Origin: Rotaria sp. Silwood1
Taxonomy: Eukaryota; Rotifera; Eurotatoria; Philodinida; Philodinidae
DNA length: 64,000 bases
Assembly: GCA_905250075.1 (NCBI GenBank)
Contig: CAJNOP010000018.1
Span: forward strand, 1,289,267 to 1,353,266
Reading direction: 5' to 3'
The position numbers were made by a program, and so were the translations under genes. Positions 1-12,720 of the stretch are shown here, in pieces (position 1 is the stretch's first letter; every line of letters begins with the position of its first letter). Under the pieces are notes generated by a model. It was given only the letters and a program-made list of their open reading frames with translations, did no database searches and was not told the DNA's origin.

Positions 1-10
1 TGTGCTCAAT

Positions 11-30
11 GACACCCACACCCACACCCT
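11..30. repeat. C-rich telomere-like tract (CACACCC)
   Basis: Short run of CACCCA/CACACCC units at the left edge. It resembles the C-rich halves of the islands further right; any G-rich partner would lie outside the window. Confidence 0.5.
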
Positions 31-221
31 CTTTTTCAATCATACATCGATGCATTCAGTGATGCTATGTTTAGAGTTCGTTTGAGGTGCGTTACAATAT
101 GAAACAAATTAGATCATATAAGTTATAAGTCATGGAAGTGATTAGAAGTGAAACGAATAGATAGTGTGATAATCGATGAAAAAAAGCTCTTTTTTAAACA
201 TGCATATATACATCCAGTATA

Positions 222-274
222 GGATGTGAGTGCGGGTGTTGCGCCTTAACTAAGAACACCGACACTCACTCCCT
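222..274. repeat. Telomere-like hairpin island 1
   Basis: A G-rich arm (GTGAGTGCGGGTGTT) is followed after about 18 bases by a nearly exact reverse-complement arm (AACACCGACACTCAC). It is the smallest clear member of the G-rich-then-C-rich family. Confidence 0.6.
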
Positions 275-359
275 CGTTAAGTTTATTGATGAGCTTCAAT
301 GTGGCTATTGTTAAAAACTTATGTCAACAGGAAAGCCAACAACATGCCGTGGATTTCAT

Positions 360-3300
360 TTAAAACGATGTGGATTGATTTGAATACTTTGATGTTGCAT
401 GTAGAAATCGTGAATAAACTGATATGGGAAGGGTTTGCTGATATCGTTTTTCTAGTTCATTATTTAAACGATCGAATATGACCCAAGATTCCTTGTGCAA
501 TCTACAACGCTCTGAAAACTCATAAAACTGTTCGCCATTCATATTCTCAGTTAATAAAATCATCATGTCCAGATTTGTATCGAAGAGAAAATGTCGGACA
601 TGCTGTTTAGACCATAACACAATTGGGATTCGTTTGTATTCAGTTGAGATAACATTTGGACGATTGAGTAACTTTGAGCTCGAAGATACAGCTGTACAAG
701 CAGTGTGCAATATGGTATCAGTGACAACAGGCTCTGTCCTAGCATAATACATCATAAGATGAAATATGTCTTTGTTAAGAAACTATCGTTAAATAGTTAC
801 AATACCTCTTCAATGTTGTGGTTTGTTTAGTTGTTTGTTCCATAGATCGCCGTCGTTCAATTTCATTTATTAACAAGCCCATACTCGTTTCAAAATCGTG
901 TTTTCCAAAATTAATATACAGCTTTCCGGCAACTAGGAATCCAAGCCAATCGTCCAATTGAACTTCTCTCATTTTCAGTGGAATAATTGTTTTCTTTCGA
1001 GCGCGTGCATATTCGGCTTCATTACGGCAACTTTCGCTTTGTTTATACGTTTCAGACATACATAAAAGAATTATTTTTGATTTTTCAATCCCCTGTGCCA
1101 TTGCTTGACATAAAGAACCACTCAATTCATTTTCGTCTAACCATACTCGATAATTGCACTGTTCAGTTAAATACTTGTATATTTTACGTACTAATGGTTT
1201 ATCACTCCAACTATAACTTATCATAAAATCAAATTGTGTTGTTTGGCTTCCTGTCATCTCTTCATATTGCTTTTTAAATTCATTTTCCTTTTCTAATTTC
1301 CAGAGAACACCGTCTGCTGCTTTTTTCAGACCAGGATTTGTTGTTTTATTTTTATCTTCAGCAAGTTGTCGAATATGATTCATAAATGCTTGATTATTTT
1401 TCAATAACTGTGCTGCTTCCATATTGAAAGACATCGTAAAAAAGCATTCCAATGCCAATTGTTCTACCGTTTCGGTTGCTTTTTTAGTCTTAGTGTATAT
1501 AATTTGTACACCTTTTGGAATTGCTAAATTGTCAAAAACATTCATAGTTGATTCATCATTTATACTCAAGATAGATTTCAGCAGCATTTTGTCACACCGT
1601 GATTTTTCCATTGCTACTTCCATTAACAATTCTAAGCCATTATGTAGAAGACAATCAGTTTTCAATTGACTAAATTGTAAAAATGCTGTAAAAAAAAACC
1701 GAAGAAATCATTTATATATCATGAACCATTTCGTACTAATTATATCTTAGGTGGAAACGTTTAGTGTCTTAAACGTAGTACTCCATTCATGTATATTCAT
1801 ACATCTATCTGAAACACGCTTTTCACAATATTGTCTGCATCTTGTGAAGATGTGCACCTTTTTGTCTTTAGCAATGCTATTAAACTATCAAATTGAGTTT
1901 CTCGATTTTCTCGTGAAATACGATTCTTAATGAGTGTTGTGCTTCAGATTCTTTGAGATATATCGAAAGAATACAAGAGAAAACTAGGTGTTGAATCCTT
2001 TGAATTTAAAAAAATGTTGACGTTTGGCAAACTTCTGTTTTTTTAAGCTGTTAAATGAAGTTTTTGATTTATAATAGGTTTGAAGTCTCAAAGTCTAAAC
2101 CACTGTGTTTACTCCCTTGTGATTTGGTGTCTTGGCTATCTTTTCACGAGCCATGACAAATATTTCGACATGATGTTATTGTTACTTAGTAAAGGGACGT
2201 AACCGAGGTGACGTCAGTTCTCTCTTATTACTAAACATGAGCCATCATTATTTACGATGTAATGGTATAGGAGTTATACTGGCAATACTTTGGAACTTGT
2301 CTATTTTCAATCGATTGAGAATACTGAAGTATGTGAAAAGATCATGTGACATTGTGGTGATACAATTTCCTATAAATCTCTATTGATGTCAGTAATAAAG
2401 ATCTCGATACATTATTCTTATGCTGGCTTTATGTGTGATGATATATAATATGTCATTTGGTTTTGCGATTTGAATAGTTTGATCGCATTGAACAATTTAA
2501 TCACAGATTTTTCTACTGAAATTCTTCTTGGTAGTCATGTTTTTCAGTGGAACGTAATATAGAACAAAATAAAATTTATCCTTGATGTGACAAAAATAAT
2601 CTTCAATACATAATCAGTCAACAGATACCAAAAACCCTGCTTTCATCTTTTTATTAATATTCTCATTAGCATTATATTTTCTTTCAGTCTCTAAAATAGT
2701 GAACTAATATTCGACGATTGTTATTTGTCAAAGTATCGATTCGTCAAATACTAATACTAAACTTTTGAAATAAAGTTTATGTTTGTTCATTGAAAACGCA
2801 GTGTTATCAATTGGAAGATATTACTGCAAACTTACTTTACATCATAAAGTTTGAACAAGGCAACACTCCATATATGCTCCAATTAAACGTTAGTTATATA
2901 TTATCTCTGATCTTTCCTTGAAGTCTTCTATCACAGTCTACGATGATTTCTGGGGCTTGTCTGTCACGATCTGTTGGCGGAGGGAGGTATGGACGCGAAT
3001 TTCTGCCTACAAACACTTCAACTCTCCTTTCAGATTGTGTTTTACAAAAGCACTACATGTTGGTAAGCAAACCCAAGTAGAATAAACGACTGATGGAATT
3101 CATCAGACCGATTCTCAGAATTAATCCGATTCTATTGAAGTCAAAAGAGGTCAGTGTTTTCTTTTGTTAAAGATTCCAACAATTTGATAGTGTCGAAATC
3201 AGATCAGGTTTTGGTAAATTCTGACATTCTAAAGCCTGAAAGTGGGAAAAATGATCGAATTTTAGTGGATTCGATAGCATTAAATGGAATATTTTTGACT

Positions 3301-5266
3301 TTCGAAGTTGAGTGAGCTGACCATCGAAACTGGTGTATAATATTTAATCTACGATATGATTTCTATAAAACTGAAAGTCCTCGAACTCAATAGAAATGAT
3401 TGATTATGATCAAGGAAGAATAATACGGACTGAGAAGAAAAAATAACTAGCTGCTTGAAAAGCCTACTGCGTATTTAGTCTTTTGTAACAGTTCACATGG
3501 ATATCTAACGTAAATTCAAATATTGATTCAATTACTAATACACTACTTTCTAGAGTTTCTTCAAATTTACCTTTGAGTGTTGTCAACAATGTTATCAAAT
3601 CGTATAAACGAAAAAGAGCTGGAATTTCACCGATTGTTGACTCTTTATTAACCACACGTATAGAGTTTATTAAAGTCGTAATTATTTCTTTTGTAAAACT
3701 AATTCCATTTTTAATATCTTTTTCATCTAGTAATAATGCCAGGATATTATAGACACATAATTTAATTGGATTAACATTGTTTATTTGATCCATAAATTGC
3801 AATAATATTTCTTTTATTTCAGTAGTATATTTCACTTCCGCAAGACAATCTCCGTTGGTGTTAATGAACATTAGAATTAACTGTACTATGGTCCATGTAA
3901 CGAACGTAATTGTCAAAGTTTGAATCGTATTTTCGTAATAATTATTATCCCATTGAAATGGTATAATACCATAATCAGTATTACTATCATTTTTACTTAA
4001 ACTTTCCAAAATATATGGGTTAGAAAACCAAGGTAGTAACATTTTGATTATTGGCAAATATTCATCTTTCAATGCAAAGTTTTGTACTGGTCTTTCTATT
4101 GGCATGAAAATACTTTCTTCTGTTAGTTGCATATTCATTAGATTCATAATCAAATATTTAATTGCATTTAATCTAAGTTGAATGTCATTGTCTTTTCCTT
4201 TTATTTCTATTATTGCTAATAATTCTTTCAACAAATTTTCATATTTTGGTAACCAAAAATTACTACAAAATTTCGTTCGAGATTCTTTCGTGTAAAGAGC
4301 ATTATTAATAATAAAATTAAAACTATCAAATAATAAAGTTTTATCATGTTCACTTGTCGATATACTATTAAGTCGCTTCACTGCTTCTATATAAGCACTA
4401 GCACCATGTATTGAAGTCAGATATTGAACAAATACATCAAAAAGTAACTGATTATCTTCATTATACTGTAGGCTTGATAATTCATCCTTTTTCATAAAGT
4501 TCAATTGTGCAACCATCATGGCGTCACGTTGAATTAAAACCTTAACTATTTTTTCCCAAATATGTTGGTAACTTTCCATGATATTCCAACTATGAAATTT
4601 GATAAATTTCAGAAATGAATCTTTTAACGGAATTATTTCTCGATATAAAGTTTCTCGTATCACCAACCGTAGATTACCATCTTCATTGTTGGCATCATCA
4701 CTATGATGCTCATTGCTTTCAATATCTAAATTCTCGTCGTACACTGAATTTAATACATTGGAGATAAATTCAAGACAGTTTTCCATTAAAATAAATTCAT
4801 CGTTAGACAACGTACCACTGTTTAAAACAAATTTTTCAATAAGTTCAATCAATCGATCATAAATCAGTGAAATAATACGATGATTCAAATGTGATAATCC
4901 ATCGTCAGACCGTAACGACTGAATTTTTGACAATGAATGGATGATTTCAGCACTTGTATTTGGAGAAAACAGTTCTGCATAATGATCAAATAAAAACTTG
5001 AATTCATTTGAAGATAGTCTTTCAGTATTTTCTTTGTGAACCAATTCTATTAATTCACAAGACGAAGGTGACGATGTCATGATTCCAACGGTGTCTGGAA
5101 ATAAAATCCAATGAAAATGAAACCATTCAAAATTTTCATGAAGTATTGTTGTCAACTGATGAATCATTTTGGCCTTTCGTCTCAAACATTTAATCTGCAC
5201 AAATTTATATAGTGAACACTCAGTAAAAGATTTTTCGTGCTGTGTATCATTCTTCTGCATACTCAT
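360..5266 (-). CDS. ARM-TIR-SAM protein, SARM1-like, 984 aa
   Basis: Exons on the minus strand: 5266-3571, 1685-806, 738-360. The phases match (1, then 2) and the total is exactly 985 codons with the stop. Residues 1 to about 710 are helical ARM/HEAT-like sequence. The TIR domain starts near residue 717 (FDFMISYSWSD) and has the YRVWLDE strand and a CRNEAEYA segment whose first Glu (about 788) lines up with the catalytic Glu of NAD-cleaving TIR domains. A SAM-like region (WSKQHVRHFL, about 900-970) closes the protein. TIR domains of this kind act in NAD cleavage or innate-immune and cell-death signalling; which applies here is inference. The first intron (3570-1686) is 1,885 bp, unusually long; its donor AAAG|GTAAAT and acceptor ttttacag|CA are good. 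The ATG at 5266 opens the frame. An alternative is that the long gap separates two genes, but the in-frame join argues against this. Confidence 0.85.
1686..3570 (-). other. Long intron of the ARM-TIR-SAM gene
   Basis: A 1.9-kb intron with no convincing coding sequence on either strand. The upstream exon frame stays open for about 36 codons past the proposed donor, so a shorter isoform ending near 3464 is possible. I see no clear terminal repeats, but the size suggests an old insertion. Confidence 0.6.
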
Positions 5267-7107
5267 ACTACTGATTTATGTTTTATTATCTTATGTTCAC
5301 AAATATCAAGAAACAAAAATATGAAACTGATTGCCAAAATTACTCAGAATTAGATGTATTCACCTAGGAAAAAAAGACACTGCCGAAGCATGAATACATC
5401 ACATGAACTATTTAAAAAAGAAAAGAAAAGTTTAATCAAATATTATCATTAACATGCTTTATATCTGATCAATTAGTGAAGAGAACAATGTAATCAGACA
5501 ACACCAAAAATTTATAGGCAGTTTGCATGACTCAAAATATGGAAGAAAATTATTAAATTTTTAATGAAAATGCAAAGTTAAATGATACTACTTGCTAAAA
5601 ATATTTTTAATATTCAACTTACTATTGACTCAAACAAGATTATTGTAGAGCATCACTTGTTTCTTCAACTTAAAACATCTACGATATGAAGAAAACGACA
5701 CAAGAAAAGTAAAACAACCAATAGTGACTAATCTTCAGCTTAAACGTTGTTTACATCAAGGTAAATATTTGAATGTCTAGTGTGGGCTTGTGAGCATAAC
5801 CAATTAGTAGGCATACCACGTTGAGAGAAAAGAGAGATTCAATGCAGACAAAATATACCTTCATGCTTGACTGCTGATCGTTACATCTATTGTGCATGCT
5901 TGTTATTTTTTTGTTGCCTTCTCTAATATTTTGCTTAATCATCATAAAACACTAGTGAAAAATAAATTGCTGTTATGTGAAGACGAAATACACGTTATTA
6001 TTCAATCAGCAGTGATTCTTTGATGATTACTTTCACTTTTTAGCTTATTAGCTACATATAGATCTACTAGAATACATTTCAAAACACATTTTTAAGAATG
6101 CTTCTCTTTATAAGTTTACTCGCAATTTTCATGCATTGATTGAAACGCTAGTCATACCTTGCTACATATAATTGAATGGGTATCTAGAAAATTTCACATC
6201 AGATTTCGTATGATATCAAATATCGAATAAAAAAAATTCGAAGTAAGAGTTCTAGACAAGAGCATTCAACAATTAGTAATAGAAATTCGATCTTTTATCG
6301 CCATTGAGATTATTCGATTAAGTTGAAATAATGGCAGAATTATCACATGTCAACAAAACTCTTCTTTATTTGAATTTAAGAAACGATTGTTGATAATGAT
6401 TGACTGTTTTGAGTTTATGCAAGTGTCATTTGTTCCATAAAAAAGAGTTGCTTCTTTTTTGAGTTGGTAATAAATTAAACGCTGATCGATTCATGTTCGC
6501 TGTTTAATCGGCAATATGTATTATGCTATCTTAAGTTTTTATCAAGTCATTAGTGAGTTTTCATTCAAAGACTACTTCTATCAACAATGTATGCTAGATC
6601 TCAAAAAACTGTTCTCTCACGCGTAGTATCACCAATTTTGTCGAATGATAAACAATCCAGTTTTTTTCAGTCCAACATATCTAATACTACATACACGTCA
6701 TGCTCATTCTTTAACTCCACTTACCTACACTTATATCTGTATGGAAAGACTTTTTAATTTCTAATAGAATTTAGTATACAAAACTCATAAAGTTCAAATA
6801 TTCTGTATACTACTCATGTAGTCAGAAATACGAATTTCGAAGTCATTACAATGCATCGAAATCCAATTCGGATGAAAAGTGTTAATATTTGTTGAACTAA
6901 AACGAAAGAAAAATCAAAGTGTTAAAGCAGACCCAAACAGAATTTAATTCCTTTAAACGCATTTTGAGAAAAAGTATACCCTATTTCACATGTAAGGATA
7001 TTAAACATTTGATATTTTATGAAATGGATCGACATAATATGAATCAGTTAGATTGTAAATGAATCGATCTTCAGAATATAAGAAGAAGAAAAAACGATAA
7101 ACAACAG
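5267..7107. other. Intergenic, no gene seen
   Basis: AT-rich sequence with only short open frames and no homology that I can recognise. It probably contains the promoter of the leftward ARM-TIR-SAM gene just right of 5266. Confidence 0.6.
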
Positions 7108-7256
7108 AGGGTGTCAGATGGGTTTATGTGTAGGTGTACGTCTGAATGTTGGTGTAGGTGGATGTAGATATGGTGTTTGTGTCGCTTTCATTCAGCAGGC
7201 GACATCCATACCCACTCACAATCATAGCCGCCCACACTGACACACACCGACACCCT
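7108..7256. repeat. Telomere-like hairpin island 2
   Basis: A G-rich arm (AGGGTGTCAGATGGG and following GTGTAGGTG units) is followed by a C-rich arm ending CACACACCGACACCCT. The outer ends AGGGTGTC and GACACCCT are exact reverse complements; the inside is diverged. Confidence 0.7.
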
Positions 7257-7966
7257 ATAGAGATTGTATAGATTTCTAGGGCTTCTAAAAAGTTCCATGA
7301 AATTGACAAAGATCTACTGTGTTTTTAAGATATTCGAGGTAGGACGATGGTTTCATTTTGTTTACAAAGAGTTTGGGAAAAACTAAGAAACAATCATGTT
7401 TCATTTAAGATTACTACGTAGTAAAAGACAGAATCTAGGACTCCTCGTATCAGCAACAACAGTATTTGGAGAGTTCGGTCTTAATATATGATTATCAAAA
7501 ACTATTTGAGCATAATAGTACCATCTTAGTGCACCCTCAGCACTACTTTCCGTGACTGAAGACAATTTTAGGACTTCAGTACTTTTTTTAGCACGTTCGA
7601 CCATACTTTGCAACTATGCTGCTGCACTTACCAATGCAGTATAATGAGTGCTATCTATCTTTAATACTCTATTCTTAAAATACTTGAATCAATTTGAGAA
7701 TGAGAGTAGTATCTGAGCACCTCGGCACCATATCAATTCCATGCCAACATCTTGACATCTTCTCTGCACCATCGTGTTTTTTCAGCACCTTGTAGTAAAA
7801 TGTGGTGCTCTGGTGCTGTGATTACCCTCTTGTATGGTTATGCTCATTATATGGTAGATAATAGACTATGGGCACCCCGTTATATAGTAAATAATGAGTG
7901 GTGGATACTTTCGGTAGATAGTAAATGAGGAGTTAAGGTTATCTATCGGCTTTAATGTTGATTTTT

Positions 7967-8011
7967 ATTAAAGTTAAAGTTTTAAGGTGCTTTACTTTAA
8001 CTTTAACATTT
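7967..8011. repeat. Hairpin of TTAAAGTTAAAG units
   Basis: ATTAAAGTTAAAGT is followed shortly by ACTTTAACTTTAA, giving a stem of about 13 bp. The internal hairpin of the hAT-like MITE at 13965-14351 has the same kind of sequence, so this may be a decayed relative. No terminal repeats or target duplications were found. Confidence 0.4.
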
Positions 8012-8478
8012 AAAGTAAAATGAAAGTGTCAACTCTACATGGGACTCAGATTCCAATTATTAATAAGATCGATGCCAATTCGCTGCTCGCACTACAATTT
8101 ATTTTAGTAACGATTGAATTCTGCTAATTAAAAAAATATTATTCATTTGGTTTTTTCTTCATTCAGTTTTTCAACATTGAGAAGATGTACGCCTAAATTT
8201 TTTGTGTCCGAAAATATTTTCATATTTTTAAAGTATAATGTCAGCAAGTAATTACTCAACTTTTCGCTAAAAGATGAAATGAGTAAGGTAATGACATTCA
8301 ACTTTATCTGCTTGTGAAGTCATCGTCATTTCACAAACTACGGCTAATTACCTAACTTTTCTTTGATTCTCTATTTTTCTATTGCAGACGGAGTTTTGCT
8401 TATACACTATCTTGAATCAATAAGAACGAAAAAAAGAAGAAAAAATGAAAGGGGTTAGAAAACTAGATTAGAATTCAA

Positions 8479-8486
8479 TATAAATA
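8479..8486 (+). promoter_or_regulatory. TATA box of the Cys/His-rich gene
   Basis: TATAAATA lies 70 bp upstream of the chosen ATG at 8549, so transcription could start near 8505-8515 and give a short leader. Confidence 0.5.
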
Positions 8487-8548
8487 GAGTGCATTAACCA
8501 GTGAGATTTGTCTTCAACTACAAAATTATAGTAGAGTATAAGCAACAA

Positions 8549-8968
8549 ATGTCCAACTCAGTTTCTCAAGAAGTTACTGAAGCTCCATGCCAATTTCTCA
8601 CAATTCATTACAATCCAGCTGCTCATCCCAGGCAAATTTCTTTACTAGATACCAATGGTCAACAAATTCTATATACATTAATACCATCAAATCAAGACAG
8701 TTCAGTACAAGCTGTTCCGCAGCAGCAGTCAAATAATATTCCTATGATACCAAATGCAACGAAAATTTCATCCAACGCGAATGTGTGTTGTATTTGTGGT
8801 AGTCATGCTGTTGCTAAATGTACTTATGGAATAAGTCGTGGAACACCTTGTGCTCGTTTATTATGTTTGTCGCATATATGTGAATTACCGGGTGCGAATG
8901 GTGGAAGATATCCACATTGTCCAGAACATTATCAATATATTCAACAAAATAAATGTAATGTTATGTAA
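8549..8968 (+). CDS. Small Cys/His-rich, probably zinc-binding protein, 139 aa
   Basis: Single exon. I chose the ATG at 8549 (MSNSVSQE) because the frame upstream reaches only a GTG and a TATA box sits at 8479. The N-terminal 75 residues are polar and Q-rich. The C-terminal half has a metal-ligand pattern: CCICG (Cys80, 81, 83), KCTYG (Cys91), PCARLLCLSH (Cys101, Cys106, His109), Cys111 and HCPEH (Cys124, His127). This looks like a treble-clef or B-box-like zinc fold, but I do not recognise the family. Codon use and composition match the other genes. Role unknown; a nucleic-acid or protein-binding adaptor would be a guess. Confidence 0.7.
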   Translation: MSNSVSQEVTEAPCQFLTIHYNPAAHPRQISLLDTNGQQILYTLIPSNQDSSVQAVPQQQSNNIPMIPNATKISSNANVCCICGSHAVAKCTYGISRGTPCARLLCLSHICELPGANGGRYPHCPEHYQYIQQNKCNVM

Positions 8969-8999
8969 TGCAATAGTAGTTAAATACAATGATTATGAT

Positions 9000-10083
9000 G
9001 AACTTTATTGAGCGTAAAAGTTGTAAATGAATTAAATCAACAATCGAGAATGAGTTGAAATAAGCATAAAAAATAAGCAATGAAAAATATTTTTTGTACT
9101 TTGAATAAACTTTTATTTTGTTAATTATTTTTGATGGTTCGAAGAAAAATAATTGAGATAAAGAAGAAAAGAAGCAATTCATGTCTTCGAAATTATCAAC
9201 AATTAGCGGTTACAATAAAGAAATGATGCAACAAAAATGAAACCTCATCTATAATATATAAAGATCACAACGAAAAAAGTATACATGTATCGTAGAGAGC
9301 AAAGTACAGTCCAATGTCTCAAGCTATAGGAATGACTATAAACATCAAATAATAAATAATTTTGTTTGAATGGCAATATAAGTCAATGTCCGAATGACTC
9401 GAGCTATAAAATGGCATCTAAAACTAAAGAACAAAAAACCGATTTATTTTCAATTACATGATACAATCCAATTTCTCAGTGACTCGTATGCAGAAAAATA
9501 ACCTTCACTAGCAATTCGCATTTCATTATCAGTACACATCTAGAATATCTAATCGAAGAAAGAAGCTATATTTTATTGCAATAGACGAATTTCTAGTCGA
9601 CTTTCTTATTGCATAAAGAAAAATAATTAGAACTGCATTTCAATCATACCACTGTATGTTTATTCCTAAAGCTCTGAAAAAATGCTGTGAGGTAAAGTGC
9701 TGACGGATTTATGTTTCATCTTGAATTTAAATCAACTTATAACTAATTTTCTTTCTTTTTATATTAATGAATTGAAGAGACGCATTTACCAAAAAAATGG
9801 AGACATGATCCTATCTTGAATATCATGAAAGCCTCAGCTATTTGCTAAGAAGTCAGAATACTTAGATTCTAAGAAAATGCATAAATTTGCAAAACATAAT
9901 TCATAGATAACATTCCAAACTCAAATTATTTTCTTCTCAACTGCGACATAAAAATGGATATAAAAGTTGTGCTTTTTTTCTGGTTCATGCGCAACTTCGT
10001 GAGCATTCCACTAAATTAAGGATTCTCTGGAATTTCGTCATCTAAACTTCAGCATTGTCGATTTTCCGTGATTGCGGACATTT
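9000..10083. other. Intergenic, no gene seen
   Basis: AT-rich and without a credible frame. The motif GACTCGAGCTATAAAATGG near 9396 and a related TCTCAAGCTATAGGAATG near 9318 suggest a weak diverged direct repeat. Confidence 0.5.
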
Positions 10084-10158
10084 GAGTGTGGGTGGGTGTG
10101 ACTGTGGGTCTGGATCTAGGTTCGCCAAGCACTAACACTCACAACCACACCCCACACC
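10084..10158. repeat. Telomere-like hairpin island 3
   Basis: GAGTGTGGGTGGGTGTGACT is followed by a C-rich arm CACTCACAACCACACCCCAC. The arms are imperfect reverse complements separated by about 20 bases. Confidence 0.7.
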
Positions 10159-11470
10159 TAAATATAAGAACTGTCAAGAGTACTACGAGTTTTGTGTCGT
10201 TTTCCTGTTATTTCTCATAATTGCAGATGAAAGGCGTTATCATGTTAGAATTTTCTCGTGCATGCATCAGTAAACACAATGATAAAAAATTCTGAAGAAT
10301 CGAGACATAAATGAATAGCTATCGAAGTGATTGAAGAAATGCTCAAAGGTGTTTTATCTTAAGATAATGGCAAAGTTGATTGTATTAACTGAAATTAAAT
10401 GGCAAAAAAAGGAAAAAAATGATTTTGATTTTAGAATCAAAACATCTTTACTTTCTCATCCAAAATATGATAGAAAAAAAATATACTAAGATTAAACTTC
10501 AAACAACAATTTAGAAAAAAAGCCATGGTAAATATTAAAATATTTTTATGATTGAAGTAAAAGCTTTTGACATGAAATATTTTGTGAATACGTAATTATT
10601 CATAACTTTTCTGAGCTATTTTTGCATTATTTAAAAATTCAATATCATATATGTTTGTATTTGATTGTATACATTCTATTTCAATGATTATCAATTTAAT
10701 CACAGTGCGAAACGTTGATAAACGTCAGCTATACATAACATTCAAGTTCAATTGAATGAATAAATGATGACACAATTACATGAGATTTATCAGTATTTTC
10801 AGTACATTCAAACCATTGATTATGTAAAATCGATACAGAAAAAAAAACAGTTTAAAAAATATATATGTAGACAGTATCATTACGTTTCACAGATACATAT
10901 TAAATAAGAAAAAGAAGCAAAATTATTGTCTTATTTGTATAAACAATTGATGAAAGTTTACTCTATTGAAGGTAAAAATATCTTGAATAGTAAACAAAAA
11001 TCTATCAGTTGAAAGAAAAGGATCTGCTATATTTATGCCATCAAACATCAATAACTAATGGTTTGAATCAGAAATTTTCATTCTAAATCTGCTGAAAATA
11101 TCTTAGTGAAACACATTCTTTTCTTTGTCTTCTTTTACATCTAAATACCTTTAAATTTTGTTCAAATAGATTAAATGAATTAGCACTTATTGAATAACAT
11201 TGATCATGACTAATTTTTTTTTCGTTATTCATTTTAACTAATGTTTTTGTCGATTGACCAGTGTCATGTAATATCTTATTTATCAATCGATTGAAAATAT
11301 TCCTCTGATTGTTTGATTAGTTGTTTTATTGAATTAATAGTTACATATATATATAACCATTAATTAAAGATATATTTTAAAATAATTAATCGACAATTAT
11401 AAATTGTTTACCAAAGAATGGACGAAAAACTAAGTACTTTTTTGAAATTTTATTTGGGAGAAAAGATTCT
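10159..11470. other. Intergenic, no gene seen
   Basis: AT-rich, with short random frames only. Confidence 0.6.
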
Positions 11471-11526
11471 GGATGTAGGTGTGAGTGCAAATGAAGAGAT
11501 ATAGCACACCCAAATCTACACTCTCA
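11471..11526. repeat. Telomere-like hairpin island 4
   Basis: GGATGTAGGTGTGAGTGCAA is followed by GCACACCCAAATCTACACTC. A short, diverged member of the family with the same G-then-C order. Confidence 0.55.
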
Positions 11527-11750
11527 AGATTAAAAGGCAACAATACTTTTCGTTTCAGACTCTTGAGATAATTTATGGATTAAATGTCTTCATAAATATA
11601 GGTCAAAATAGATCACTGTTCTTCAATGTTATGATCACAGCATAATTCATTCATTTAAACGCATGAAGATCATACCGTGAATAAACAGGGAGAGAGGTTT
11701 CATAATAAATTAAGAATTAAAAAGAATATAGGCAACAACAAACGTCATAT

Positions 11751-11909
11751 AGGGCGTGGTTGTGGGTGTGGGTGTGCGAGTGTTGGTGTGGATGTGTGTG
11801 GGGTGTGGCTGTGTGTGGGGTGTGGCTGTGGATAATTGTGCTTATTCTCTTCTTTCACACCCACACCCATCCCACATCCACAGCTGCCCCACATCCACCC
11901 ACACACACA
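11751..11909. repeat. Telomere-like hairpin island 5 (large)
   Basis: About 80 bp of GTGTGGGTGTGGGTGTG-type sequence, then about 30 bp of spacer, then about 50 bp of CACACCCACACCC-type sequence. Each arm contains near-canonical TGTGGG or CCCACA units. Confidence 0.8.
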
Positions 11910-12640
11910 TGACTTCACACTACCTATTTTACTACTTCAAACAAGTTCATATCCTTGAATAATGTGAAAGAAAACATGGAAAAACAAATCTACGAAAAAA
12001 TTGAAGAAAACAAATTCGCTTAAACTCTTGTCAACGACTGTATACCGACTGTACTACCGAATCGAAACATTGGACTATTCAAATAAAATTACTGTTTTTT
12101 AAACAAATGATTATTTTTCAACAATACGTATATCACATTGTTAGAGACCTCGATACTTGTACGGAAAAATAGATTATGGATAGTTAAAATAAATTCAAAA
12201 TTTCCAGAAAAGAAGTTATATTCTATCGGAAAAAAAATCAGTTGACCCCTTTAATGAAATAATAAATTGTCACAAACACATTTGTGTCTTTAAACAAACT
12301 TTTACACAATTTCGTAGCTACTAGGTAGTTTTTCTGTTGAAAATAACCCATTTTTGACATCGAATAGAAATATTTTCACTAAGCAATAGTTTTCAAACGT
12401 GAATTATTTTAAGAATTTATTTTATCGAGTAACTTTAGATTCAGTTATCTCTCTCTAGAAGGAGTTTCATCCAACAAATCCTAAGATTAGTGTCACGAAG
12501 TCATTATCAAAGACTTTCAATATGGTCACCATATATACACGTTTGACGTTCTGACTGCATTAATCAACATCATGGGATTGGGATTGTGAGAACTGACATT
12601 CCAGAAGCGAGATATTGAACTTAAGCAATTTCAAATATTG

Positions 12641-12720
12641 AGAGTGTGGGTGTGAGTATAGGTGGGTGCATGTGTCATTGGGAGTATTCATTGCACTCAG
12701 AATCACACCATAAGCAGTAT
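12641..12720. repeat. Telomere-like hairpin island 6 (weak)
   Basis: GTGTGGGTGTGAGTATAGGT is followed by a much-eroded C-rich arm ACTCAGAATCACACC. Confidence 0.4.

Noticed and set aside
3464..3568. Continuation of the first ARM-TIR-SAM exon to a stop at 3464
   Set aside because: The donor at 3570 joins the next exon in phase and restores a 985-codon frame; kept only as a possible isoform.
11751..11909. CRISPR array or bacterial repeat
   Set aside because: No constant repeat with unique spacers; the sequence is degenerate GTGTGG repeat in a eukaryotic setting.
11756..11962. 68-codon frame through the telomere-like island
   Set aside because: Translation of simple G-rich repeat only.
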